From positions 2,032,622 to 2,096,621 of the forward strand of contig NC_068342.1 of the NCBI RefSeq assembly GCF_014633365.1: a stretch of DNA of 64,000 nt. Reading direction: 5' to 3'. The position numbers and the translations under genes are program-made. The notes beneath the pieces were generated by a model that made no database searches, was not told the origin of the DNA, and saw only the letters and a list, made by a program, of their open reading frames with translations. This DNA comes from Diospyros lotus (Eukaryota > Streptophyta > Magnoliopsida > Ericales > Ebenaceae). Below are positions 46,248 to 58,958 of this stretch, one piece after another (the first letter of the stretch is position 1; the number at the start of each line of letters is the position of its first letter).

Positions 46248-49017
46248 TGTAATATCCCAAAACTAATCAATGTGTAAATTATGTTAACTTAATTTAAAAT
46301 AATATATAAATACACATATACATATATATATTCATAAAAATAATAAGTGAAATTAATTAAATTAAATTAAATTAAATTAATTAAATTGTGTATTATTTTG
46401 TGGTTGTGGGCGATGCTTGGAGGCTACGCCATTTCTGTCAAATGGAAAGCAAAGAAGAGTAGAGGAGAGACAGAGGGAGTGAGTAGAGAGTGAGAAATAA
46501 AGATCGGGAGAGGGAGAGAGAGAGAGAGGGAGAGAGATAGAACGAGGAAGAGAGGGAGCTGGTAGCCATGGAAGCTCCGTGTGAGCTCGGCCATGGCAGC
46601 CGAGCGAGGAAGCAGCAGCCGAGAGGGAACGACGCGAGCAGCGGCAGTGGCAGCAAGCGCGGTGGCACGCGGAGGCCGGCTAGGGGCGGGCGAGGGCAGC
46701 GCTGGTCGAGGCGGCGACTGGTGGAGCTCGGCCGCGACAGGCGGCCGCCGGTGCGCTGTTGCAGGAAGAAGAAAGAAGCCGCAGCCGCGCGGAAAAAGAA
46801 GAAGAAGGGAAGAGGAAGAAGAAGAAGAAGAAGAAAGGAAGAAGGAAGGGAGAAGAAGAAGGAAATAAGAATAGAAGAAGAAGGAGAAGAATGGTGCGCA
46901 AGAGCAGGGGCGCGAAGAAGAAGAAGAAGAAGAAGAGGAGAAGAAAAAAGAAAAGAAAAAGAAAGAAAAAGAAAGAAAAGGAAAAAATAGAAAATGGGGC
47001 GATTTTGGGATTTTTCGGCATAGGAAGTGACCAGGTACGTGAGTAAAAATTAATAGAAGCATATTATGTTTAAATTATAAATTTTACGCGATTAAAATTA
47101 ATTAATTTAAGTCCCGATTGTGTTATTTGCTAGGAAATGATTTAATTTACATCGGGAGCTCGAGTGAGGTCAGAATCAGCTGATTTCAGGCAAGTTCCTA
47201 ATACTTTCCTCGTATTCTTTAATTCCCGTGAGAAACCCTGTGATTTCTCGTATTTTATACCCTCCATTCGTCTGTTTCGATTAGTTTATTAATTATGAAA
47301 ATTTTGAGTCGTTTGATTTAAATTTAATTTATTAAGCTGGCTTCGAGGATTTTATTAGCATGATTTAATTTAAAATAAATATGAGACTCGTTGAGATTTT
47401 ATTTGCGGTGCGCTTACGTGGGATTTTAGACGGCTAAATTAATTATATTACACGGTAGATTTATTTAATTAAAGCCGCGATTTTATTTATTGCCAGCGAA
47501 CGTTTACTTCGCAGCGGATGCGCAAGAAAAGCAAGGAACGGCCGTGTAAAGGCAAGCTCTTAACCCTCTCTTCCTGATCTTTAATTCCCGTGGAAGACCC
47601 CGTGATTTCCTGTATTTTATCACCTCCCTTACTTTAATTCAGCACCTAGCCTTATTTGTTGAGTTATTATTCATTTGTTTTAATTTAAATTAAATCTGAG
47701 GTTTCTATAATTTTATTCGTTGTGAGCCTACGGGGGTTTGTACCGCCCCTATTCCTTTCCGAATGATGCTGAACCCAGTTGGGGAACTAGGTTCCTAGTC
47801 GTGCGGGTTTTATTTACGATTTTTCTCGGATTTACTTATGATTTGGTTAGAACTATTGAGTAGTGGGGCAGGGGTCAACCGTTTGGTGACGTTGGGGTAG
47901 ACTACTGTACGGCCCTGAAGTGGACTGTCGGGCGGACACTCCTAATCACTGGGCGTTGACCGGTGCTGGGCACTGCTGACTAGCTCTACCGGTATGTGAT
48001 TTACTGCATGGTTAGATACATTGTATTACTGTTCATGATTTGATATGCACATGGGTACGGGATGCATGTTGGGATATTCATTTACTGAGTATGCTTGGAC
48101 ACGGACATTCTAGCTTGGTTAGGTTGCATCCAGCGCGGCATATGCATGGCGTGTGGTTTACTATGTGGGCAGAGCATGGCCTGATGCATGGATGTATGGG
48201 CGCCTTGTATCACGTTGATGCTCACTACGCCATTGCATTTCTATGTGCATTGCATGGATACTGGTAGTTTTTAGTTCTCGGACGGGAGTACCATTCCGAG
48301 GGAGCCTATGGCTCGGTTGTCAGGAGTACCGACGGATACAGGTGACGAGAGTACTGGCCTAGGACAGCGCGCGCAGGTTTGTGGAGATATTTGTTGCCTT
48401 TCAGGGCAGTGGCAGGTTGGTATGGGACTTGGGTGCCAAGTGTCTTATGTGGGCCCCAAGGACCGGTATGTGCTTTTATTTTGTTATGCTATTAAGCTGT
48501 TGTGTTGTAGCGTCTCATGGCTTGTGTGTACTTAGGGGTTTATTCTGGGGTGAGATTTCTGGTTTTGTGTAGCCTTCAGCCTTTTCTTCCTTATGCTTGC
48601 TGAGTCTCTCGACTCACCTTGCTTTCCATCATTCCAGGTAGTGGCGGCGTGGGCCATAGCAAGGGAGTCAGCTTTAACGGCAGAGTCGGTGTGGTGTACA
48701 GGCAGTCTCGTCAATCCCTATCCACTCTGATGTCTAAGTAGAATTTACTCTATTATTTCGTACTGTGCCAGGTGTTTTCTCGAGTTTTGTGTATGTCGGC
48801 ACAGGAGTTTGTGTTTATTTATTTATCTTGTGACCGCTGTGTTAGCGGGGTACCCATAGTGCATGCATGTCTTGAGCTTTGCTTCCGCTGTTCTTATTTT
48901 TTTTCTGTATGCATGCCGGGGTGGTCTTTGTCTCGTGTTTATTACTTTTCTCCTCCTGTAGGTGCTCCCGTTCGGGTAGTCCGGGTGGCTGGGGATATCC
49001 GGGCGGGGGTGCTTACA
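46248..49017 (+). mobile_element. Solo LTR, 2770 bp, relative of the LARD-like LTR
   Basis: It begins TGTAATATCCC and ends GGTGCTTACA, with a perfect 5-bp duplication CATAT (46243-46247, 49018-49022). The 3' ~1.45 kb (from about 47545) matches 33810-35285 of the LARD-like LTR. The 5' part is different: a long purine-rich AAG/GAAG tract (about 46785-46990) replaces the GC island. A 'ttaattcccgtg..gtgatttc..gtattttat' block occurs twice (about 47220 and 47580), suggesting internal duplication. Confidence 0.9.
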
Positions 49018-49068
49018 CATATATATATTAGATTATATTATATATATAGTACATGCATGCATATAATG

Positions 49069-49254
49069 ATGTATATGTATTATATATAATTTTATATATT
49101 ATTATTATTTACTTTAGAACTTCATTTCATTCATCTTTCAATTTAAACTTGCATATAACCATAAAATATATATTGATATCTAATTTAAACCATATTTAAG
49201 ATCAAAAGAAGGGTATAATTATAACAAAATTTTTACAAAATTAACCACTAATCA
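49069..49254. repeat. 186-bp direct repeat, copy 1
   Basis: Apparently identical to 49862-50047, from ATGTATATGTATTATATATA to TTAACCACTAATCA. The offset between copies is 793 bp. Confidence 0.85.
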
Positions 49255-49861
49255 TACCCCCCAACTTAAACATTGTTAGTCCCTTAGCAATCAGACTATA
49301 CACATGCCAAGCTTTAATAACTGTATGAATGTAAATATTTCAAATTCGAAACCGAAATACATAAAATTGAATAAATAATTTAGCATTCTAAATCAGATTT
49401 TTGGTTAAAGGTCATACAATCTCAGGAATGGAAATTAGGATAACCAACACACAGATTTACTCCCTCAAAGTTTTGACTTCAAACCTTACTATGAATTTTT
49501 CCTCCAATAAAAAGGATTCCTCAGGTGTACACACAAGGGGGTGCACCATTATAAGAGTAAATGCATAATAAGTTCAAAACTCGGTGTCATCCCAAATACA
49601 AGGAAAGTATTTTCATGAAAGAACAAGGAAATTGACATAGCTTCATGATTGGAATAATGCTCTAGATGAGTAACTTTTGAATTTAAACATGATTCCCTAC
49701 TCCAAACTCGAATTCTGAGATCACATGATTTATAGCATCAAAAGGGACCAGACTGGGTTGTAATGGGGCTATAAGGTTAATACGGGTTGTCAAAGAAAAG
49801 GTAGAGTGTGCAAAGGGTGTGTCGGGATATTTTTTTTTTTAGCATTTATTTTGAAACAATT
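49255..49861. other. Spacer between the 186-bp repeats
   Basis: Non-coding. It begins TACCCCCCAACTTAAACATT, wording often seen in plant retrotransposon interiors, with no frame of note. Confidence 0.35.
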
Positions 49862-50047
49862 ATGTATATGTATTATATATAATTTTATATATTATTATTA
49901 TTTACTTTAGAACTTCATTTCATTCATCTTTCAATTTAAACTTGCATATAACCATAAAATATATATTGATATCTAATTTAAACCATATTTAAGATCAAAA
50001 GAAGGGTATAATTATAACAAAATTTTTACAAAATTAACCACTAATCA
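49862..50047. repeat. 186-bp direct repeat, copy 2
   Basis: Second copy of 49069-49254. A MITE begins immediately after its last base. Confidence 0.85.
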
Positions 50048-50234
50048 AGAATCATGCTAGATGTACACCCATTTTGTACATCTTGGGCTACATAAGAGGG
50101 TATTATGATCAAAATACCATGCGCCTCACATGCGCCTCACACACCTCTATGCGCCTCATGAGGGATTTTTTTGTCATAATACCCCCTTATGTAGCTCAAG
50201 ATGTAAAAAACGGATGTACCAATAGCATTTTCCT
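50048..50234. mobile_element. MITE with ~55-bp terminal inverted repeats
   Basis: Left end ATGCTAGATGTACACCCATT and the reverse complement of the right end, ATGCTATTGGTACATCCGTT, continue into matching TACATCTTGRGCTACATAAG blocks. The centre has repeated GCGCCTCA motifs. No clear target duplication was found. It resembles the MITE at 59940-60179. Confidence 0.72.
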
Positions 50235-50550
50235 TTATAATATCAATCACTAGTTTAATAACATAATTTACATATACTACGGATGAATTAAATCAATGAA
50301 TTCGAAAGAAACACAACATATATGTATATAATATATATATATATGGCTATGTAATATGAAGTCATTCTCATAATATTTGTAATATTATAATTATAATTAT
50401 ATTTTATGAGAAAACTAAAATTTTATTATATATATACATACATGTTATAACTATATATATACATATATATTATATGTATAGTTATAATTATATATTATAT
50501 ATAGTTATAATATATAAAATATATATATATATAATCTCTTGAACCCTGAG
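50235..50550. other. AT-rich run with (TA)n tracts
   Basis: Long TA-dinucleotide stretches at about 50315-50345 and 50435-50535; no gene. Confidence 0.6.
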
Positions 50551-51618
50551 GTTCAGGAGAATTCATTATCTCCGAATCCATAGATTCGGAGATCTTGGAA
50601 CCTCTCGAATTTTGGGGTTCGGAGGTTGGGGATATCTCGGAATTTGAGGAACTCTAAATTACTCGAACCTTGAGGTTCGGGGCATCTCCCAGGCCCTGAG
50701 CCTTGGGGTTCGAGGCTTTAAGGTACCCCTGAAGGATATTTTTTATTTTTTATTTTTAATTAATCTTATTTTTTTAATTCATCTGCCGTGTATATAAATT
50801 ATGTGATTTAATTCATCCGTAGTGTATGTAAATTATGTGATTTAATTAGTGATCGATGTTATAAATTATGTTATTTTTAAAAATAAATTATATAGATGCC
50901 TGTTATTTGATAATATTGAGAAATTATTTTAATTTTTAAAAATATTAATAATTTTCTATTGTCAAGGTTTGGGAGAATTCATTTTCTATGAATCCATAGA
51001 TTCGGAGTTCTTGGAACCTCCCGAATTTTGGGGTTTGGGGGTTGGGGGATGCCCCGAACCCCGGGATTCATGGAACCCCAAATTGCCCGAACCCCAAGGT
51101 TCGGGGCATTCCCTAGGCCCCGAACCTTAGGGTTCGGGGCTTCAAGGCACCTTTGAAGGATATTTTTTATTTTTTATTTTTTAATTCATCTGTAGTGTAT
51201 ATAAATTATGTGATTTAATTTATCCGTAGTGTATGTAAATTATGTTATTTTTAAAAATAAATTATATAGATGCATGTTATTTGATAATATTGAGAGATTA
51301 TTTTAATTTTTAAAAATATTAATAATTTTCTACTGTCAGGGTTCGGGAGAATTCATTTTCTCCAAATCCATAGATTTAGAGTTCTTGGAACCTCCCGAAT
51401 TTTGGGGTTCGGGGATGCCCCAAACCTCGGGGTTCGGGGGCTGGTAGATGCCCCGAACTCTAGGATTCGGGGAACCCCAAATTGCCTGAACCCCAAGGTT
51501 CAAGGCATCCCTCAAGCCCTGAATGATATTTTTTTATTTTTTAATTAATCTTATTTTTTTAATTCATCCGTCATGTATGTAAATTATGTGATTTAATTCA
51601 TCCGTAGTGTATGTAAAT
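50551..51618. repeat. Tandem ~375-415 bp repeats with hairpins (three units)
   Basis: Anchors GAGAATTCATT occur at about 50558, 50972 and 51348. Each unit carries a palindrome; the first is ATCTCCGAATC/GATTCGGAGAT with a 4-base loop (about 50569-50594). CCCGAACCCC/GGGGTTCGGG-type inverted pairs follow, then a segment similar to the inner MULE terminal repeat (TTATTTTTAAAAATAAATTA). The third unit is cut by the solo LTR at 51619. Confidence 0.78.
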
Positions 51619-54232
51619 TGTAAGCACCCCTGCCCGGATATCCCAAGCACCCGGTCTATCCGAACGGAAGTGCCTACGGAAGGGAAAAATAATGAAACAC
51701 GAGACAAGAACCACCCTGGCATGCATACTCAAAATAGGAACAACGGAAGCGAAGTTAAACACATGCATGCACTACGGGTACCCCGCTAACACAGCGATCA
51801 TAAGATAAATAAATAAACACAAACTCCTGTGCCGACATACACGAGACTCGAGGAAAGACCTGGCACAGTACAAAATGATAGAGTAAACCCTACTCAACCA
51901 TCAGAGTTGACAAGGATTGACGGGACTGCCTGTACACCATACAAACTCTGCCACCAAAAGCTAACTCCCTTACCATGGCCCACGCTGTCATTACCTGGAA
52001 TGATAGAAGAACAAGGTGAGTCGAGAGACTCAGCAAGCATAAGGAAAGAAAGGCTGCAGGCTACACAAAACCAGAAATCTCAACCAAGAATAAACCCCCA
52101 GGCACACACAAGCCATGAGACACTACAACACAATAGCATAGCATAATAAAAGCACATACCGGTCCTTGGGGCCCATATAAGACACCTGACACCCAAGTCC
52201 CATACCAACCTGTCGCTGCCCTAGACGGTAACAAATACCTCCAACATACCTGTGCACGCTGTCTTGAGTCGGTACTCCCGTCACCCGTCCATGACGGTAC
52301 TCCCAACACCTGTCCCTATCGGTACTCCCGACAGCCGAGCCATAGGCTCCCTCGGAACGGTACTCCCGTCCGAGAACTAATTACTACCAGTATCCATGCA
52401 ATGCATATAAAATGCAATGGCGTAATGAGTATCAACGTGATACATCGGCGCCCATACATCCAGGCATCAGGCCATGCTCTGCCCACATAGTAAACCACAC
52501 GCGATGCATATGCCCGTGCTGGATGCAACCTAACCAAACTAGCATGTCCGTGTCCAAACATACTCAATAAATGAATATCCCAATATGCAACCCGTACCCA
52601 TGTGCATATCAAATCATGGATAACAATATAATAAATCTAAACGTGCATTAAATCACATACTGGCATAGCTAGTCAGTAGTGCCCGGCACCGGTCAACAGT
52701 CAATGACAAGGAGTGTCCACATCAGGGCCGTACAATAGTCTACCCCAACGTCACCAACAACCGACCCCTGCCCTACTGCTCGATAGCTCTAACCGAACCA
52801 TAAATAAATCTGAGAAAAACTGTAAATAAACCCGATAAAATCATAAATAAACCCGCCCGTCTAAGAACCTAGTTCCCAAGCTGGTTTAGCATCATTCCCA
52901 AAAGGAGTGGGGGAGGTATAAACCCCCATAGGCTCACAACGAATAAAATTCTAAAAGCCTCGAATTTAATTTACATTAACACAAATGGATAATAATCCAA
53001 CAAATAAGGCTATGCGCCGAATTAGAGTAAGGGAGATGATAAAATACGAGAAATCACGGGGTCTCTCACGGGAATTAAAGAACACGAGGAGAGGATTAGG
53101 AACTTGCCTTTACACGACCGTTTCCTCTATTTCTTGCATTCCCACTGCGAAGTAAAACGTTTAATAACTATTAATAAAACCCGTGACTCATATTAATTAA
53201 ATCTAACCGTGTAATATAAGTAATTAACCATCTAAAATCCCATGTAAGCGTACCACAATTAAAATCTCGACGAGTCTCATATTTATTTTAAATTAAATCA
53301 CGCTAATAAAATCCTCGAAGCCAGCTTAATAAATTAAATTTAAATCAAACGACTCAAATTTTCATAATTAATAAACGAATCGAAACAGACGAAGGGAGGG
53401 TATAAAATATGAGAAATCATAGGGTTTCTCACGGGAATTAAAGATCAGGATATGAGGGTTGAGAACTTGCCTGAAATCAGCTAATTCCGACCTCACTCGA
53501 GCTCCCAATGCAAATTAAATCATTTCCTAACAAATAACACAATCGGGACTCAATTTAATTAATTTTAATCGCATAAAATTTATGATTTAAACACATAATG
53601 CTTCTACTAATTTTTACTCACGTACCTGATCACTTCCCATACCGACAAAATCCCAAAATCCTATTGTTTTTCATATTTTTTCCTTTCTTTTATTTTTCTT
53701 CTTTTTCTTCTCTTTTTCTTCTTCTTCTTCTTCTCCCAGCCTTCACCTTGAGCACAGCCCCCTCGCGGCCATGCCCAGCCGCCTCCGCGGCTGCCTTCGC
53801 GCTCACCGCGCGCGCTGCAACTGTAGCAACCTCCATAGCCGCCGCTAAAGCTCCTAGCTGCCACCTCGCGCCACCATGAACCGGCGCTCCAGCCGCCATC
53901 GATGGTTGCTCCGTGTCGTCCATGGCTTCCCTGCTCACTGACTGTCCATTCTTCACCCAAGCTTGCGGCCATGGCCGCACAAGCTTGCTGGAAGCTCAAA
54001 CTTGCGGCTTCCATGGTTGCCACTGCGCACGCCTCTCTTCCTCCTTCAATCTCTCCCTCTCCCTCTCGGTCGAGCTCTATCTCTCCTCTGCTTCTCCATC
54101 TCGGCCAGAAGCTTCTTGAGAGACAAAAATAGCAAATTCTTTTGATGCTTAGCACACGCACCGCCTCTCATTTTAACACAAATTAATTAATTTAATTAAT
54201 TTCATTTCATTTAATTAATTGGTGATATTACA
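51619..54232 (-). mobile_element. Solo LTR, 2614 bp, same family, minus orientation
   Basis: On plus it starts TGTAAGCACCCC and ends GATATTACA, i.e. the family ends reversed. A perfect 5-bp duplication TAAAT flanks it (51614-51618, 54233-54237). It resembles the 46248-49017 LTR more than the LARD-like LTR, including a pyrimidine tract (about 53690-53735) opposite the purine tract of the other copy. Confidence 0.9.
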
Positions 54233-54254
54233 TAAATTATGTGATTTAACTAGT

Positions 54255-54590
54255 GATCGATGTTATAAATTATGTTATTTTTAAAAATAAATTATATAGA
54301 TGTATGTTATTTGATAATATTGAGAAATTATTTCAATTTTTAAAAATATTAATAATTTTTTACTATCTTATATCGATCTACTATAACTGTTACTATTTGA
54401 ATAATAGAATAAAATGGTTGTGGCAATGGTGGGTGAGAAAGTGGATGCACGCGCTCGAAGAGTAATGATAAGTGATTGATCATTAACGATTTAAATGAAG
54501 AGCAAATATGAGTTTTCATCTCAAGATATTTTATGAATATTAAAAGCGTGTTACGGAGAGCAAAAATTATGGTTACAAATAGAATTTCCC
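54255..54590 (-). repeat. MULE right terminal inverted repeat
   Basis: Partner of 44114-44445. The inner part of this arm is repeated inside the element in the tandem units near 50860 and 51240. Confidence 0.75.
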
Positions 54591-57500
54591 TAAACTTAAA
54601 GTGAAAAGTCATTTTTACCCTCTATTCTTCCATGTACTCACCTAATTTTGCTTTCTCTTGAACTCTATAGTTCGCGAGGTTTGCTTTTTTTCACATCTTA
54701 AAGTTCGAAAAGTTTACTTTCTCCCAAACTCTAGAGTTCAAGTGTTTGCGAAGTTCGCTAAGTTTATTTCTTCTTGCATCTTAGGTTTCAAGAGTTTTTA
54801 CTTTGGAGATTTAATTTTTGTGTCATTCATTATGAATGACGATTGTTCTATTTCTATTTATATCTTCTTTGTTCATCTATATGTTTCTTTTGATAATTAT
54901 TTTTATAAATATGGAAATAATCAAAAAAAAAATAGAGAATGAACCCCTTTGCAATTTTAGAAGTCATTCAAGTTTGTGTTATTTTTTTCTTGTTTGATAT
55001 TGAAGTTTTGAGTAATGTTATAAACATAAAGAAGAAGTTTTCTTGCAATAAGGATATGTAAAGATCAATATCATTATTAAAATCAAATGTCTACTTATTC
55101 TTTATTTTTATAACATTACTCAATAATTCAATATTGAACAAGAAAAAAAAAACACAAACTCAAATGACTTATCAAATTGTAAAGGGTTTCATTCTCTAAA
55201 TTTTTCTAATTATTCTTATATTTATGAAAATAAATATTAAGAGAAATATGAAGAGGAACACATAACATAGAAATAGAACAATCGTAATTCACAACAAGAA
55301 CATAAAATTTCATTCCTAAACCCTAGCGTTCGCCATGGCCATCGATTTTTTTACTTCTATTTATTTGACTTTATCTTCTGTGAAAAATCTAAATCTAAGG
55401 ATTTAGGTGTTTTATGTGTAATGAACGTCTATCTTTTTGAAATGCATCTTTATCACAATGTACCGATGGCCGATTCAATTGGTTGTTAGGGTTTGAGTGA
55501 AAAAAATGGCTATGTTATAATAGTACATAAGGGGTATTTTGAAAAAAATATTAGTTGTAAAGACTAATTGAGTGATGGTGTGAGGAGCAATTATGAAAAG
55601 TTGCTGTAGATAGAGAAGGCATGGCTGAATTTATAGAATTTCCCAAAAAAAATATGTTCAGAATGTGTAAGATGACCATTTTGTCCTTACCCTTATTTTA
55701 AGTATTAAATATATGTATTTAAGTTTAGTGGACTGCTAATGATTCTCTTAACAAAATATTATAAGAAATATGTCATTATTAGTGGGAGGAGTCGAGGAAG
55801 GGCCGCTCCATTATTTTATCCTATTATTAGTTGTTTAATTTGCAACTTGGCCGCCAAGGTATTTAATTTTTTATGGAATAAATTATATTATCAGTTCTTG
55901 ACTTTTTATACTTTGTAATAAATTAATAATTATATTTTAATTTTAATATATACGTTGACATAAATACCAAAATCACATGAGATTGGTGTTAATTTTAACA
56001 ATAAGTGATATATTTTTTTACTTTATATCAATATATATTATGCTAGTTTTTGTTAATTCTTATTATTTTAACAAATTACAGTAACTAATTTATTATTAAG
56101 TATAAAGTTAATTCATGAACTAATAGTGTGACTTATCCATTTTTTGTATGATATATACTAACTAAAAAACAATATAAAAATACCCTAACAAAATCAAATG
56201 AAAATATTTGCGAAAAAGTTAACCACTCTTATTGTTTGTTGATGATAAAATTGTCGAGTTTTGAAATATTTTATCAGGTAATTCCACACATTGTCCTAGT
56301 TAATTTACAATAAGTGTATTTTATTTTAAGATAAATTATATTTATTATACCTTATTTTTAATTTTAAAATATGGTGCATTTTTTCATCAAGCAATAGAAT
56401 TGCAACTTATAGGGGTGAGCATTCGGTATGCTCGGTAAATGTTTAAACCAAAAAAATTAATTTTGTGTCAAAAATCAAACCAAATCGATTGAACAAATAT
56501 AAAAAAAATCAAACTGATAAAAAAATAAAAAAATAACATCATTTTTGATATTTTGATTAGTTCAGTTATTTTAATTTTTTTTAATACGAAAATCGAACCG
56601 AATCAAAATAATCAAAATTGTCAAACTTGAAAACCAAGTCGAACCGACCCTTAGATTGAACTAAAGCGAACCAGTAATTTTGATTTATTCAATTCAATTA
56701 TTTTGATTAAATTGAATTTTTGCTCATAAATTACCTTTAAGAGTGTGCAACCAATAGGGGTTGAATTTGGTATTTTCAAAACTTTTGAAAATTATGAAAT
56801 TCATGCAAAAAATTTGATTTAGAGAGAATTTATATTTAAACATAAATTGTTGTTTAGAATAAAAATTAACAATTAATGATAAACATTTGTGCCTTCAAAT
56901 TTCATATTTAATGCAAAAATATTTATACTTGAAATGAAAAGACAAAGCTTAAGTCATGATGTGAAAATATATACAATAAGGGTGTGTTTAATAAGGGTAA
57001 AAAATGGGATGGAATTCATTTTCCATCTAAATTCTATAAAATTCCATTAAATAGTTTTTATAAGATTTCGATATCAATCCATTTCAATTTAGTTTAATGT
57101 TGGTTTTGGACGAAGTGAACACCCTTATAGATGAGTGTGCAATCAGACTAAATCGAGACTGAAAATCTGTTAATTTAAATACCAAATGCTTTACCATTAC
57201 TTGGCGAATAGGATTGATAGGGTCTGATTCGATCCAGTATAATCCAAATTGGTCCAATAAATTAATTTTATCCTTATTTAATATGAATTTAAAAAATATA
57301 TATATACTAGCACTAATATACACTCGAATCCAAATAAAACTAATAATAATTTAATTTTTAATTTTTAATTCAAACAAAATAATTTAACTTTAAATACATA
57401 TATATTTCTAGTCCATACTTAATATTGGACTACTATGTAAAAAAAATTGAAAGATTTTATATGCAACAACTTCTTTTGCTCTCCACATCAACATTCTCAT

Positions 57501-58031
57501 ATGACTAAAACAAACTTAAAGCGAAAAGCCATTTTTACTCTCTATTCGTCCACTTACTCACCTAATTTTGTTTTCTCTCGAACTCTATAGTTCATGAGAT
57601 TTGCTTCTTTTTGCATTTTAAAGTTTGAAAAGTTTGCTTTCTCTCAAACTCTAGAGTTTGAGAATTTGCGAAGTTCGCTAAGTTTATTTCTTCCTGTATC
57701 TTAGGGTTCAAGAGTTTTTGCTTTGGAGATTTGATTTTTGCGTATTTATGAATGATAATTGTTCTATTTATATTTCTATCTTCTTTGTTCATCTGTCTGT
57801 TTCTTTTGATAATTATTTTTATAAATATGAAAATAATCAAAAAGAAAATAAAGAATGAACCCCTTTGCAATTTGAAAAGTCATTCAAGTTTGTGTTATTT
57901 TTTTCTTGTTCAATATTAAATTTTTGAGTAATGTTATAAACGTGAAGAATAAGTTTTCTTGTAATAAGGATATGTAAAGATCAATATCATTATTAAAATC
58001 AAATGTCTATTTATTCTTTATCTTTATAACA

Positions 58032-58958
58032 TCTATATATATATATTATAATAAAACAACCATCAATTCTTATTCCCGCCCATTTTCACTTTCTATTTCG
58101 ATATTTTCTTTTTTTTTTTTATTTTTTTTGCTTACCAGAAATGAAATTTTTATAAGTCATTAATTAAGTCTAGATTTGTAAAAAATGTGTAGTTCTTGGA
58201 ACCTGTAGATGATTTTTTTCATGGTTGAATAGTGTTTGGAGAATGTGTAAGCATGCTAGTATATGAAGAGACAAGATCTAATCCATATTATTAATTTTTA
58301 AATATTAATATAAAATTTTAATTAAAATAAATTACAAAAAAAATAAATTTTTTAAATCGGGAGAAATCTTGAGATATCAGGTAATACCATCAAATACTGA
58401 TGCCAAGTAAATTTTTTAAAAAAATAAATTTAATTTTTTATTTTATTTCCCATAATTTACCTCTCATTTCTCTCTCAATAAAATCACCACTCAAAACTCT
58501 AAAACCCGTAATTAGTTTCAGAACCATGCAAAAAAAAGTACAAATCTTATATATGTTTATGTTATTACTTAATTTTGAAAAATAATTAATTTGTAGGTTA
58601 TGTTAAATTAGTTATTTAGGCAAAATTGAATTATTTTAAATAAATCATTTAAGTTATTTTGACAAAATTAATATTTTGTATAGGCTATTTATATTTATAA
58701 TATGTTGTCATATTTCTTTTGAAAATTTTATTATGTTTTATATTTTTATTATTTATGTTTCTAATTTATTATATGTTGTCATATTATTTATTATTTTGTA
58801 TAAGCTATTTATATTTATTATATGTTAAATTAATTATTAGTTTGTGAAAAACGTTTAGTTCTTGAAACCTGTAAATGGAATTTATAGTTGTAAGATTGTC
58901 AATTTTAAATAAATTCAATACATATGAACTTTCATGCATTGCACGGAAGATGAGCTAG
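58032..58958 (+). mobile_element. Non-autonomous Helitron, 927 bp
   Basis: It starts TCTATATATATA and ends GCATTGCACGG...GAGCTAG, matching the TC...CTRR termini of Helitrons. It sits between A and T of the host (AACA|TTACTC), with no target duplication. The uninterrupted site is seen in units 2 and 3 (for example near 41911 and 55115). No Rep/helicase frame is present. Confidence 0.85.

Larger units (their letters stand above)
44114..54590. mobile_element. Mutator-like element (MULE), ~10.5 kb with nested insertions
   Basis: The ends are GGAAAATTCTATTTGCAACC and, on the opposite strand at the right, GGGAAATTCTATTTGTAACC. A perfect 9-bp duplication TAAACTTAA (44105-44113, 54591-54599) is diagnostic for Mutator-type insertion. 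Inverted similarity extends about 330 bp inward on each side. Two solo LTRs (46248-49017, 51619-54232) are nested inside; without them the element is about 5.1 kb. I see no transposase or captured host gene. Confidence 0.85.
43681..57085. repeat. Macro-repeat unit 3, split by a Mutator-like element
   Basis: The two parts are 43681-44113 and 54591-57085. Removing the insertion and one 9-bp duplication gives about 2.92 kb, the same as unit 1. Sequence order is the same as in units 1 and 2. Confidence 0.8.

Noticed and set aside
46424..47062. Long Ser/Leu-rich and Lys/Arg-rich frames on both strands
   Set aside because: They are low-complexity translations of the purine/pyrimidine tract in a solo LTR.
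50551..51618. Hairpin repeats resembling a CRISPR array
   Set aside because: Units are ~400 bp, imperfect, inside a plant transposon, with no unique spacers.
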